A stretch of DNA of 64,000 bases from Actinospica durhamensis (GTDB lineage Bacteria; Actinomycetota; Actinomycetes; Streptomycetales; Catenulisporaceae). This document shows, in pieces, positions 31,402 through 39,610 of this stretch. The stretch spans positions 1 through 64,000 of the forward strand of contig NZ_JAGSOG010000013.1 of NCBI RefSeq assembly GCF_018139695.1, written 5' to 3'. Every line of letters begins with the position of its first letter. Position 1 is the stretch's first letter. Below the pieces are notes generated by a model that did not search any database, was not told the origin of the DNA, and saw nothing but the letters and a program-made list of their open reading frames with translations. The position numbers and the translations under genes were made by a program.

Positions 31402-32210
31402 CGGTTCACCGATCCGCTCGTGGAGTCCACATCGCTGTGGGGGTAGACGTGCCGCAGGAAGCGCTCGAGCGCCGCGTTGAACAGCTCCGGCGCCTCCCAG
31501 TACATGGAGTGCGGGGCGTCCGGGACCAGTTCGAGCACTGATCCGGCCACCCGCTTGGCCGCGGCGCGCACGGTGTCGGCGCGCAGCACGGCGTCGAGCT
31601 CGCCGGCCAAAAAGCAGATCGGCAGGCCGGACTCGACCACCCGCTCGACGCTGGGGCCGTCCACGTTGAGGTTGCGCAGGTCGGCCATCTTCGCCGTGTT
31701 GAACGTGCCCATCTGCCGGAACAGGAAGGTCTTGGCCGGGTCGGCGGCGCGGAACGCGGGGGTGAGCAGCCGGTCGAGCACGGGCAGCTTCTCCGCCTCG
31801 GCCCGGTCGGCGCGCACCAGGGCGGCGAGCTCGTCGTCCGCGATGCCGCCGAGGGAGTGGCCGAGCACGACGCCCGCGGCCTTCTCGGGGGCGCGCAGCG
31901 CGGCCTTGAGCGCGGCGGCGGCGCCGATGGACTGGCCCACCAGCACGGCCCGGTCCACGCCGGAGGCCTCGAGCACGGCGAGGATGTCGTCCGGGAAGAC
32001 CCGGCTGTCGAACTCGTCCATGCCGGAGTCGGAACTGCCGAATCCGCGCAGGTCGAGGGTGATCACGGTGTAGCGGTCGGCGAGCGCCGGGACCTGCTGC
32101 CACCAGGCGGCGTGGTGGCCGCCGGAGCCGTGCACGAACAGGACGGCCGGTCCGGCGCCGTGCTGCTCGAAGTAGATCCGGGTGCCGTCGGAGGACGTGG
32201 CGAAGGGCAT
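31398..32210 (-). CDS. Alpha/beta hydrolase (meta-cleavage product hydrolase-like)
   Basis: A 270-residue alpha/beta hydrolase. The oxyanion-hole motif is FVHGSGGHHAAW, the nucleophile elbow GQSIGAA (Ser near 95), the acid lies in AGELDAV, and the histidine is in VPDAPHSMYWEAP. Size and sequence fit 3-oxoadipate-enol-lactonases and C-C hydrolases of meta-cleavage pathways. In this operon, with two ring-cleavage type VOC proteins, an aldehyde dehydrogenase and a FAH-family enzyme, it probably hydrolyses a ring-fission product. Separated by only 6 nt from the VOC gene. Confidence 0.83.
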   Translation of the reverse strand: MPFATSSDGTRIYFEQHGAGPAVLFVHGSGGHHAAWWQQVPALADRYTVITLDLRGFGSSDSGMDEFDSRVFPDDILAVLEASGVDRAVLVGQSIGAAAALKAALRAPEKAAGVVLGHSLGGIADDELAALVRADRAEAEKLPVLDRLLTPAFRAADPAKTFLFRQMGTFNTAKMADLRNLNVDGPSVERVVESGLPICFLAGELDAVLRADTVRAAAKRVAGSVLELVPDAPHSMYWEAPELFNAALERFLRHVYPHSDVDSTSGSVNR

Positions 32211-32216
32211 GGTGGG

Positions 32217-32780
32217 TCAGTTCCCTTCAGCGGGAGCAGCGAGGGCGGCGCGGGCGGCGTCGGCCGAGTTGGCGGCGGGCGCTTCGGCACCGGAAGCGGT
32301 CGGGGCGTCAGCGGCGGCCGGGGCACCCGGCGCGGCGGACGCACCGCCGGGGCCACCAGGACCTCCGGGCGCACCGCCGGGTCCACCCGGACCGCCCGGA
32401 CCGCCCGGGCCACCGGGCCGCTTGGCGTGGTAGACGATCTCGATCATGGTGTGGTCGGGGTCGTGGATGTAGCAGAACTTGGAGAAGTTCTCCGGCCGCT
32501 CGATCGGGCGGGTGTGCCGGATACCCAGCTCCTTGAGATGCGCGAGGAACCCGTCCCAGTCCTCCACCTCGATGGCGAAGTGGTAGGGCGACATCCGGTC
32601 CATCTCCTCGACCGGGGTGAAGTGCAGGTCGAAGTTGCCCCGGGTCATCAACACGACCTTGGTGTTGCTCTTGGGCGTGATGGCCTTGAGGCCGAAGACC
32701 TCGGTGTACCACTTCTTGGTACGCTCGGGATCGGTGGTCGGGAAATTCACGTGGTGGATATACGCAGGTCGATTACTCAT
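32217..32780 (-). CDS. VOC-family protein with collagen-like Gly-Pro tail
   Basis: A 187-residue protein. Residues 1-122 form one glyoxalase/dioxygenase (VOC) module: YIHHVNFPTTDPERTKKWYTEVFGL, FDLHFTPVEEM, YHFAIEVEDWDGFLAHL and HDPDHTMIEIVYHAKRP, with candidate metal ligands His, His and Glu. From about residue 122 the sequence becomes repeats of Gly-Gly-Pro and Gly-Ala-Pro followed by an Ala-rich tail of about 40 residues. The module could act in ring cleavage or isomerisation as part of the aromatic operon. The tail is not part of the fold; it may be a linker, a surface or multimerisation element, or a replication-slippage product. GGAGGAATC precedes the ATG, which overlaps the FAH stop. 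Confidence 0.8.
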   Translation of the reverse strand: MSNRPAYIHHVNFPTTDPERTKKWYTEVFGLKAITPKSNTKVVLMTRGNFDLHFTPVEEMDRMSPYHFAIEVEDWDGFLAHLKELGIRHTRPIERPENFSKFCYIHDPDHTMIEIVYHAKRPGGPGGPGGPGGPGGAPGGPGGPGGASAAPGAPAAADAPTASGAEAPAANSADAARAALAAPAEGN

Positions 32781-33664
32781 GATTCCTCCGTCACGGGATT
32801 GGCGAGGGTACCGAGGCCGGTGATGTCGATGGCGAGCGTGCTGCCCACGGGCATCTCCACCATGGCGTCGGTGCCCATCCACAGCACGTCTCCCGCGCGC
32901 AGGGTGATGTAGCGGGAGATCTCCTGGATGTAGGCGTAGGGGTCGAAGATCATGGTGCCGGTGGGGAACGCGGCCACCGGCACGCCGTCGATGCTGACCG
33001 TGGTGGCCACACCGTCGGCCAGCGGGTCGAGGTCGGTCTCGATCCACGGGCCCATCGGCTTGAAGGTGTCGCTGTTCTTCGCCCGCCACAGGGTCCGGTC
33101 GGCGCGCTGCCAGGTACGGGCACTGACGTCGTTGCCCACGGTCCAGCCGAACACCGCGTCGGCGGCCTCGTCGCGGGAAGCGCGGCGCAGGTCGCGGCCG
33201 ATCACGGCGACGAGCTCGGCCTCGCACTCGAACGGCCCGGTGCAGTCGGCCGGCTTGATCACCGCGGCGCCGTGCCCGATCAACGCACTCTGAGCGCGAT
33301 AACCGACCTCGGGCCGCTCGGCCGCAGCCTTCGCCGGCGCGCCGTTCACGGGCACGTGTGCCGCAGCCGCACCGGCCGCCGACGCTCCGGCCGCAGCCGC
33401 ATCGGCTGCCGACGTTCCGATCGTCGCCATGGCGGCCGTGGACGTGCGGGCGGCGGCTTGGGCGTTGTGCGCGGCGTAGTTGTAGCCGACGGCGTAGAAC
33501 GTCGGGGGGATCACCGGCGGCAGGAAGACGGCGGCGGCGAGCGGGATGCGCTCGCCGGTGCGCCGGTGGCCGGTGAACGGGTCGCCCTCGACGAGCGCGA
33601 GGTGCTCGTCCTCGACGATCGCGGTCACGGGCCGTCCCTGATGCAGGATCCTGCTCCAACGCAT
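32777..33664 (-). CDS. Fumarylacetoacetate hydrolase (FAH) family protein
   Basis: A 295-residue FAH-fold enzyme. The N-terminal domain ends at PPTFYAVGYNYAAHN. The catalytic domain has ECEAELVAVIGRDLRRAS (metal-binding Glu-x-Glu), GWTVGNDVSARTWQRAD, and FPTGTMIFDPYAYIQEISRYITLRAGDVLWMGT. Between the two lies an Ala/Thr-rich insertion (about residues 70-105) not found in normal members. Family members hydrolyse or decarboxylate ring-fission diketo acids (oxaloacetate decarboxylase, hydroxymuconate decarboxylase, acylpyruvase). Here it probably acts on the ring-cleavage product after oxidation. Its ATG overlaps the aldehyde dehydrogenase stop by one base. Confidence 0.85.
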   Translation of the reverse strand: MRWSRILHQGRPVTAIVEDEHLALVEGDPFTGHRRTGERIPLAAAVFLPPVIPPTFYAVGYNYAAHNAQAAARTSTAAMATIGTSAADAAAAGASAAGAAAAHVPVNGAPAKAAAERPEVGYRAQSALIGHGAAVIKPADCTGPFECEAELVAVIGRDLRRASRDEAADAVFGWTVGNDVSARTWQRADRTLWRAKNSDTFKPMGPWIETDLDPLADGVATTVSIDGVPVAAFPTGTMIFDPYAYIQEISRYITLRAGDVLWMGTDAMVEMPVGSTLAIDITGLGTLANPVTEES

Positions 33665-35190
33665 CAGACGGCCAGCTTGTGCGAGACGCGCTTGGTCACC
33701 AGGTAGCCGTCGAGGCCCTCGGCGCCGCCCTCGCGGCCGTGGCCGGACTCCTTGAACCCGCCGGAGGGCGCCTGCGGCACCGAGCCGCCGCAGTGGTTGA
33801 TCGACAGGATTCCGGCCTCGAAGCCGCGCACGAGCTTGTCGGCGACGGCGGCGCGGTCGGTGAATCCGTAGGCGGCCAGGCCGTAGGGCAGGGCGTTGGC
33901 ACGCTCGAGCGCGTCGTCGAGGTCGGTGAAGCGCAGGATCGGGGCGACCGGGCCGAAGGGCTCCTCGTGCAGGATCCGGGCGTCCTCGGGCACGTCGACC
34001 AGCACGGTCGGCGGGTAGTAGAAGCCGGGGCCGTCCGGCAGCTCGCCGCCGATGAGCACGCGGGCGCCGCGCTTGCGGGCGTCCTCGACGAGTTCGTGCA
34101 CTGCCTCGCGGCGGCGGGCGTTGGCCATCGGGCCCATCGCGACGCCCTCGTCGAGCCCGTTGCCGACCCGCACCGCCTCGCTGGCCGCGACGAAGGCCTC
34201 GACGAACGCGTCGTAGTGGCTCTCGTGCACGTAGAAGCGGCTGGGCGAGGTGCAGACCTGGCCGGAGTTGGCGTACTTGCCGCGGGCACAGGCCTTGGCG
34301 GCGGCGACCGGGTCGGTGTCCTCGCAGACCACGACCGGGGCGTGGCCGCCGAGCTCCATCGTGGTGGGCTTCATCACGGCGGCGGCCAGGCCCGCGAGGA
34401 GCTTGCCGACCGGGATGGAGCCGGTGAAGGCGACGTGCTGGATCACCGGAGAGGGGATCAGGTGCGCGGAGACCTCCGCGGGCACGCCGAAGACGAGGTT
34501 CAGCACGCCCGCGGGCAGGCCGGCCTGCTGGAAGCACTCTGCCATCAGGACGCTGCTGGCCGGGGTCTCCTCGGAGGGCTTGATGATGATGGAGCAGCCG
34601 GCCGCGAGCGCGGCGGCGATCTTGCGCATGGGGCCGCCGGCCGGGAAGTTCCACGGTACGAAGGCGGCGACCGGGCCGCAGGAGACCCGCACGACGCTGA
34701 GTTCCTCGCCCGGACCGGACGGGATGATCCGCCCGTAGGCCCGCCGGGCCTCCTCGGCGTACCACTCGAGCTGGCCGGCGGCGCGGTGGGCCTCGCCGAC
34801 CGACTCGGTGAGCGGCTTGCCCTCCTCGAGGGTCATCGCGCGGCCGATCTCCTCGGCCCGGGCGTGGATCAGCCCGGCGGCCTTACGCAGCACACCGGTG
34901 CGCTGCTCGATCGGCAGGTCGCGCCAGACCCGCCAGCCGCGGTCGGCCGCGGCCAGGGCCCGGTCCAGGTCGGCGGCCTCGGCCAGCGGGACGTGGCCGA
35001 GCACCGCGCCGGTGGCCGGGTCGAGCACCGGCTCGGTCCGCCCGCCCGCGCCCGCGCTCCAGGCCCCGTCGATCAGGAGCCGCAGTTCGGGGTAGTTTCT
35101 CGACCCGGCCGCGGCACCGGCGGCCTCAGCGCTCTGCGCCCCGCCCGAACCGGCCGCGGGAGCGCCGTGGGTCTCAGTGGTCTGCGTCAT
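33664..35190 (-). CDS. NAD(P)-dependent aldehyde dehydrogenase (SSADH-like)
   Basis: A 508-residue aldehyde dehydrogenase close to succinate-semialdehyde dehydrogenases. The cofactor motif is AAFVPWNFPAGGPMRKIAAAL, IIIKPSEETPASS; the base is Glu in TMELGGHAPVV, and the catalytic cysteine is in NSGQVCTSPSRF. About 30 extra Ala/Gly/Ser-rich residues precede the domain. In an aromatic meta-cleavage context it likely oxidises a hydroxymuconic-type semialdehyde. The reading frame overlaps the preceding dioxygenase gene by 17 nt, a sign of tight translational coupling. Confidence 0.87.
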   Translation of the reverse strand: MTQTTETHGAPAAGSGGAQSAEAAGAAAGSRNYPELRLLIDGAWSAGAGGRTEPVLDPATGAVLGHVPLAEAADLDRALAAADRGWRVWRDLPIEQRTGVLRKAAGLIHARAEEIGRAMTLEEGKPLTESVGEAHRAAGQLEWYAEEARRAYGRIIPSGPGEELSVVRVSCGPVAAFVPWNFPAGGPMRKIAAALAAGCSIIIKPSEETPASSVLMAECFQQAGLPAGVLNLVFGVPAEVSAHLIPSPVIQHVAFTGSIPVGKLLAGLAAAVMKPTTMELGGHAPVVVCEDTDPVAAAKACARGKYANSGQVCTSPSRFYVHESHYDAFVEAFVAASEAVRVGNGLDEGVAMGPMANARRREAVHELVEDARKRGARVLIGGELPDGPGFYYPPTVLVDVPEDARILHEEPFGPVAPILRFTDLDDALERANALPYGLAAYGFTDRAAVADKLVRGFEAGILSINHCGGSVPQAPSGGFKESGHGREGGAEGLDGYLVTKRVSHKLAV

Positions 35191-36097
35191 GGTTTTCGCC
35201 GTCCCGGTTGGTCTGGAGGGTCCAGAGGTGATGCGGCGGGGTCTGCCCGTGTACGCGGGTGACGTAGGTGTCGTCCACCCGGTCCATGTCGGCGGCGTAC
35301 TCGACCCGCCCGCCGCAGGGGGCGTGCAGGAAGCGGAAGACGTTGGAGCCGATGGTGTGCCGGCCCAGCTTGCGCGCTTCCCGCCAGCCGGAGTCGATCA
35401 TGTGGTTGGCGCCGGTGATCACCTCGTCGAAGGAGGCGACCTCGTAGGCGGTGTGGTTGATCCCGGCGCGGTCCGGGCGGTGGCACAGCAGCATGCTGTG
35501 CTGGTCCGGGTCGCCGGGGGCGCGCATGAACACGCCCATGGGCTTGACGACGTCGGTGGCCTGGAAGCCGAGGCGGTCGAGGTAGAACTCGACGGCCTGC
35601 TCCTGGCCCTGCTTCGGAATGTTCAGCGCGACGTGGCACAGCCGCAGGGGTCTGACGCGCCCGGGCGGGTCCAGCGGACGGTTCACGCGGGTGACCGCGC
35701 CGAGGGCGTTGACGCCGGGGCGGTCGATCTGCGGTTCGGCGACGCGGGCGAGGGCGAGGCCCAGGCCGTAGCCGGTCTCGTCCGTGGTGTGCAGTACGCC
35801 CTCCTCGTCCACGCGCACGTCGCGGTCCTCGGCCAGCCGCGTGCGCAGCTGCTCGAGGTGCTCGGCGTCGTCCACGCCCCAGACCACCTCGCGCAGCGTG
35901 TTGCCGGGCTCGAGCGGGGCGGGCAGGTCCGGGTCGGAGACCGCGCGCAGCTGGATCTGCTGGCCGGTGGCGGTGGTGAGGGTCGCCCCGGAGTCGTCGG
36001 CGTGGGCGAGTTCGAGGCCGAAGTCCTCGAAGAAACGAGTGCAGTGCGGTATGTCGTCGACCGCGTAGACGACTCGCTCGATACGGATGATGGTCAC
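35174..36097 (-). CDS. Two-module VOC extradiol dioxygenase-like protein
   Basis: A 307-residue protein with two VOC modules. The second carries the likely Fe(II) ligands: His in RLCHVALNIP, His in GINHTAYEVA and Glu in GRVEYAADMD, as in BphC/HpaD-type extradiol dioxygenases. Module one (1-130) has lost these residues, as is usual. It would cleave a catecholic ring as first committed step of this operon. The GTG at 36097 is selected because the family fold begins there (IIRIERVVYAVDDIPH). Longer frames through the upstream tandem repeat are open but would add Arg/Thr/Ala/His repeats unlike any protein of the family. Confidence 0.83.
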   Translation of the reverse strand: MTIIRIERVVYAVDDIPHCTRFFEDFGLELAHADDSGATLTTATGQQIQLRAVSDPDLPAPLEPGNTLREVVWGVDDAEHLEQLRTRLAEDRDVRVDEEGVLHTTDETGYGLGLALARVAEPQIDRPGVNALGAVTRVNRPLDPPGRVRPLRLCHVALNIPKQGQEQAVEFYLDRLGFQATDVVKPMGVFMRAPGDPDQHSMLLCHRPDRAGINHTAYEVASFDEVITGANHMIDSGWREARKLGRHTIGSNVFRFLHAPCGGRVEYAADMDRVDDTYVTRVHGQTPPHHLWTLQTNRDGENHDADH

Positions 36098-36132
36098 CTC
36101 GGCACGCTCCCTGGGCCGTCGTCTTCGTCGTG

Positions 36133-36256
36133 GTGCGTTTGCTCGCGGTGTGCGTGGTGCGTTTGCTCGCGGTGTGTCGTGGTGCGCTTGCCCGCGGTGT
36201 GTCGTGGTGCGCTTGCCCGCGGTGTGTCGTGGTGCGCTTGCCCGCGGTGCGCCGCG
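36133..36256. repeat. Five tandem copies of a 25-bp repeat
   Basis: Five head-to-tail units between the LysR gene and the dioxygenase gene: 24 bp at 36133-36156, then 25 bp each at 36157-36181, 36182-36206, 36207-36231 and 36232-36256. Each unit begins GTGCG(T/C)TTGC and ends with GTG or a variant; the third and fourth copies are identical. Because 25 is not a multiple of three, the array is not a coding repeat. It lies in the predicted leader/promoter of the operon. Confidence 0.85.
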
Positions 36257-36300
36257 CGCGGCGCGGTGTCCCACAGGCTAGGTCGCCGCGTTGATCGTGA

Positions 36301-37260
36301 TCAAGAGCCGGATGCGCCCTGAGCTGCATTCTTAGCTTGCGGCGGGAGCGCGAGGGGCGCGGGGGTGAGCGGGTACTTGCGGAACCACGCGGAGACGTAG
36401 TCCAGGAACACGCGCACCTTGCGCATCGTGTGCGAGCCGGGCGAGTGCACCGCGTAGAGCGAGCGGGCCGGGCCCTGGTACTCCGGCAGCACCCGGACCA
36501 GCGCCCCCTCGGCCAGGTCGGCCATGACGGTGCGCATCGGCATCAGGGCCACGCCCCGGCCGCGCAGCGCCGCCTTGCGCAGGGTGAGGTAGCTGTTGGA
36601 GGAGTAGACCGCGGAGACCACCTTCAGCCGGGTCTGCTCGTCCCCGTGCTGCAGCGTCCAGATCGGGTCGTTGATGTGGACCAGGCAGTCCTGCTCGGCC
36701 ATCACCACCGGGTCGGTCAGCGGCGGGCGGCCCTCCAGGTAGGACGGGGCCGCGCACAGTACGTAGTCGATCCCGGTGATCCGGCGCACCAGGAGCGTGC
36801 TGTCGCGCAGCTCCCTGGTGTGGAAGGCGATGTCGTAGCCCTTGTCCAGGAAGTCGAAGGTGCGGTCGGACATGCCGCCCACCTCGAACCTGACGTGGAT
36901 CTTGGGATGGTCCACGGCGAAGTCGGCGATCGCCTCGCCGAGGTCCAGATTCCCGATCCATTTCGGACATATCACCGCGAGCGGACCCTCCGGCCGGTCG
37001 TGGATGCCGCGCAGCGCCTCGTCCTCGGACTCGATCTCCTCGATGATGCGCTGGGAGAAGTCGAAGTACCGCCGGCCCACCGAGGTGAGCGTGACGGTGC
37101 GGGCGGTGCGGTTCACCAGCCGCAGGCCGAGCTGGTTCTCCAGCTCGGCGACGTGCCGGGAGACCAGCGACCCGGAGATGCCCAGGTGGCGGGCGGCCTG
37201 GCTGAAGCTGCCGTGCCGTCCGACGCCGACGAAACTGCGCATCACCGTGATCCGGTCCAT
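36301..37260 (-). CDS. LysR-family transcriptional regulator
   Basis: A 319-residue LysR-type regulator of the CrgA/DmlR-like group. The N-terminal winged helix is MRSFVGVGRHGSFSQAARHLGISGSLVSRHVAELENQLGLRLVNRTARTVTLT. The effector domain (about 90-300) is a periplasmic-binding-type fold with PEGPLAVICPKWIGNLDLGEAI. The ATG at 37260 follows AAAGGAG at 7 nt; an ATG 18 nt upstream lacks a site. It is followed in the same direction by the tandem repeat and the dioxygenase operon, so it is the probable activator. The inducer is likely an aromatic compound or ring-fission product. Normal length. Confidence 0.87.
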   Translation of the reverse strand: MDRITVMRSFVGVGRHGSFSQAARHLGISGSLVSRHVAELENQLGLRLVNRTARTVTLTSVGRRYFDFSQRIIEEIESEDEALRGIHDRPEGPLAVICPKWIGNLDLGEAIADFAVDHPKIHVRFEVGGMSDRTFDFLDKGYDIAFHTRELRDSTLLVRRITGIDYVLCAAPSYLEGRPPLTDPVVMAEQDCLVHINDPIWTLQHGDEQTRLKVVSAVYSSNSYLTLRKAALRGRGVALMPMRTVMADLAEGALVRVLPEYQGPARSLYAVHSPGSHTMRKVRVFLDYVSAWFRKYPLTPAPLALPPQAKNAAQGASGS

Positions 37261-37389
37261 GGTCGTGCTCCTTTGCATACCTGGAATGCGAGCCCGGGTG
37301 ATGGTGAGTGATCATCCGGGTAGGAGGGACTGTCTCGCGGCCGGCCGGGCAAGTAAAGCGGTGTTCTGCGATCCCGGCCGGCCCACGGG

Positions 37390-37950
37390 CTAGGTCCGAG
37401 CGTATCCGCGCAGGTCGGGGAAGGGAGGCTGGCGATCCGGCTGAAGATCGACTTGGAAGGTGTTGAGCAGCATGGCGAGCATCGAGTAGTTGCCCAGGGA
37501 GCCGATCAGGTCGACCAGGCCCTGCTCGCCGAAGCGCTCGAGGCCGGCCGCGAAGGTCTCGTCGGCCACCAGGTGCTCGGTGAGGACCTCGGTGGCGAAG
37601 CGGTGCAGCAGCTCGGCATCCGGGTCGGGGAAGGCCGGGTCCTCGCCGCGGGCGAGGCGCTCGAGCGCGTCGCGGTCCACGCCGGCCTCGACGGCCTTGT
37701 CGATGTGCGCGTTCCAGGAGTACTGGGCATCGAAGTGGCGGGCGGCTATGAGCAGGCTCAGCTCGCGCAGGTGCAGCGGCAGCGCGGACTCGAACCGGCA
37801 GTAGGCGCCGAGCGCCTCGACCTTCTCGCACAGCTGCGGGCTGCGCAGCCAGACCAGGAACGGGCCGCGGGTGCCGCCGCGGCGGGCGGTGATGCGGGCG
37901 CTGAGCTCGGCCTGCTCGGGGCTCAGTTCGGTCAGGGGCCCCAGACGCAT
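37390..37950 (-). CDS. Carboxymuconolactone decarboxylase-family protein (AhpD-like fold)
   Basis: A 186-residue all-helical protein of the CMD/AhpD family. The central RELSLLIAARHFDAQYSWNAHIDKAVEAGV is the family core. The Cys-x-x-Cys pair of AhpD peroxidases is missing (YSWNAH lies in its place), so this is not a disulfide peroxidase but fits the large group of decarboxylase-like members in aromatic operons. It is upstream of the LysR gene on the same strand and divergent from the cupin gene. AAGGAG precedes the ATG. The reaction is unknown. Confidence 0.8.
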   Translation of the reverse strand: MRLGPLTELSPEQAELSARITARRGGTRGPFLVWLRSPQLCEKVEALGAYCRFESALPLHLRELSLLIAARHFDAQYSWNAHIDKAVEAGVDRDALERLARGEDPAFPDPDAELLHRFATEVLTEHLVADETFAAGLERFGEQGLVDLIGSLGNYSMLAMLLNTFQVDLQPDRQPPFPDLRGYART

Positions 37951-37986
37951 GGGCGGACTCCTTCGTCGGTTTCGGTAGCGGATCGG

Positions 37987-38090
37987 TCACTGACCGCCGT
38001 CGGGCGCCGCGGGAGGCGAAGGAGGCGTTCCGGAGTGGAACGGCGCGCGACCCGAAGCGAGGTGCGGCGCCCGACGACGGCGGTTAGTGA
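37987..38090. repeat. 104-bp imperfect long inverted repeat
   Basis: An arm of 24 bp (37987-38010, starting TCACTGACCGCCGTCGGG) is matched by its reverse complement at 38064-38090, with one mismatch and a 3-bp insertion. The inside is also self-complementary in part. It fills the divergent region between the CMD-like gene and the cupin gene. It could be a large RNA hairpin, a pair of operators or the remains of a small inverted-repeat element. Confidence 0.7.
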
Positions 38091-38209
38091 GCCATTGCCA
38101 CCTTCGCCGCGGACGGGGGATCTTGTCTACGCTTCGGCGCCGATTGGGCCGCCCCGGCGTGCAGGCTTAGTGTTCGCGTGCGGCGCGACCGGCGGCGCAC
38201 CTGGGCCTT

Positions 38210-38215
38210 TAGGCT
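38210..38215 (+). promoter_or_regulatory. -10 element for a leaderless cupin gene
   Basis: TAGGCT ends 6 nt before the ATG at 38222 and there is no ribosome site between them, so transcription would start at the ATG. Confidence 0.4.
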
Positions 38216-38221
38216 CGGAGC

Positions 38222-38629
38222 ATGACCATCATCAAGGCAGCGTCCGTCACCCGGCTCGGCCGGGGCGGCGGCGTGGAGACGATCCCGCTCATCACCCGGC
38301 ACACCGCCGCGGAGAAGATCACCATCACCTCCGGCATCAGCACCTATCCGGTGGGCACGGGCGCGCCGATGCACTCGCACAACTGCGTCGAGCACGTCAC
38401 GCTGCTGAGCGGGGTCGGCGAGTGCGTGATCGACGGCGTGGTGACGCCGCTGGAGCAGTTCGACACCACGTACGTGGAGGCCGGGATCCCGCACCTGTTC
38501 CGCAACACCGGGGACGAGCCGATGCGGATCCTGTGGATCTACGACACCGACTACGTCACGCGCACCTTCACCCAGACCGGCCGCACGGTGGAGCACCTCT
38601 CGGCGGACGACCGGATGGTCGAGGACTGA
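38222..38629 (+). CDS. Cupin-2 domain protein
   Basis: A 135-residue single-barrel cupin. The metal motif reads [23 protein letters not shown] (His, His, Glu with the second-motif His in [10 protein letters not shown]). It is divergent from the CMD-like protein, a frequent partner of cupins in aromatic-acid operons, so it may assist the same pathway as an isomerase, decarboxylase or sensor. No substrate can be named. A -10-like TAGGCT directly upstream suggests a leaderless mRNA. Confidence 0.85.
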   Translation: MTIIKAASVTRLGRGGGVETIPLITRHTAAEKITITSGISTYPVGTGAPMHSHNCVEHVTLLSGVGECVIDGVVTPLEQFDTTYVEAGIPHLFRNTGDEPMRILWIYDTDYVTRTFTQTGRTVEHLSADDRMVED

Positions 38630-38685
38630 GTCCCGAGGGGACCACGAGGGCTGAGCCACGAGGCCGCGAAACGGCGGGGCCGGGC

Positions 38686-39426
38686 TCACCGGGCGATCAG
38701 GGCCTCGGTCTGCCGCCGCATCCTGCGCAGCCACAGCAGCCGGGTGAGGTGGCGGCCGCCGAGGCCCACCGCGGCCACGCCGGCGCACACCGGCGCGAGC
38801 AGCAGCGGGGCGGGGCGGCCGACGAGCATCGCGATCAGGGCGTAGATCAGTCCGGCGAACAGCACGCAGACGGCGGAGAGGTCGACCAGGCCGCGGTGGC
38901 GGGGGCGGCGTGGCACGATCCACAGCAGCACGCCCGCGACGGTCAGACTCACCGCCGGAACGAAACACCAGAACACACGCATGGTGCGATAGTCCGGCCA
39001 GTCAGGGGTCTCCAACGCGGAGGAGTTGAAGGCGAGCGCGACCACCAGGCCGCGCCAGACCAGCGCGGTGCCGCGTTCTCCGGGCTGCAGCTGGGCCCAG
39101 GCCGCGGCCGCGTCGTGCAGGTTGACCTGGGTGATGCCGGTCCCGATGCCCTGGACGTCGACCCACTGCACGGCGCTGCCGCCGGTGCCGGACTGGCCGC
39201 GCAGCGACATCGTCACCGGGGTGTGGGTGATGCAGTCGGACCGGGCGCCGCTGATACAGGCGGGCGCGCCGGCGAAGTCGTCCGAGGTGATCTGGCGCGG
39301 GATGTAGAACGCCGCGGTGGCGATGGTCAGCACGGCGGCGAGGACGACGAGGACGAGCTGCGCCACCGAGGGGACGACCCGCTCGGCCGGGCGCACGGGG
39401 GCGGCCTGAGCGGACTGCTGGACCAT
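38686..39426 (-). CDS. Four-helix membrane protein of unknown function
   Basis: A 246-residue protein with four predicted membrane helices: about 22-42 (VAQLVLVVLAAVLTIATAAFY), 150-168 (FWCFVPAVSLTVAGVLLWIV), 182-200 and 206-225. Between helix one and two is a loop of about 105 residues, probably outside, with one pair of cysteines (APACISGARSDCI) that could form a disulfide. The C-terminus is basic. No family is recognised. GAGAGGGAGC precedes the ATG. Its stop is 57 nt from that of the convergent cupin gene. Confidence 0.65.
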   Translation of the reverse strand: MVQQSAQAAPVRPAERVVPSVAQLVLVVLAAVLTIATAAFYIPRQITSDDFAGAPACISGARSDCITHTPVTMSLRGQSGTGGSAVQWVDVQGIGTGITQVNLHDAAAAWAQLQPGERGTALVWRGLVVALAFNSSALETPDWPDYRTMRVFWCFVPAVSLTVAGVLLWIVPRRPRHRGLVDLSAVCVLFAGLIYALIAMLVGRPAPLLLAPVCAGVAAVGLGGRHLTRLLWLRRMRRQTEALIAR

Positions 39427-39547
39427 GCTCCCTCTCTACCACATCGGCGACGTCTCGACGCCACCACTCTACGGGGCGTGGCAGAGCGCCGCCATACGCA
39501 TGCGTCTGTTCGCACGGGCGCCCGCACAGGCCCGCACGGCCCGGCAC

Positions 39548-39581
39548 GGCGCGGGCGGCGGGGATTTCCGCCGCCCGCGCC
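39548..39581 (-). terminator. Hairpin terminator of the sugar ABC operon
   Basis: Perfect 14-bp arms GGCGCGGGCGGCGG (39548-39561) and its complement (39568-39581), 30 nt beyond the permease stop. Confidence 0.7.
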
Positions 39582-39610
39582 GGGAATCGAACGCGCCGGG
39601 TTCGACCGGG

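Noticed and set aside
36133-36256. Repeat array considered as a small CRISPR array
   Set aside because: Units are directly adjacent with no unique spacers, and no cas genes are near.
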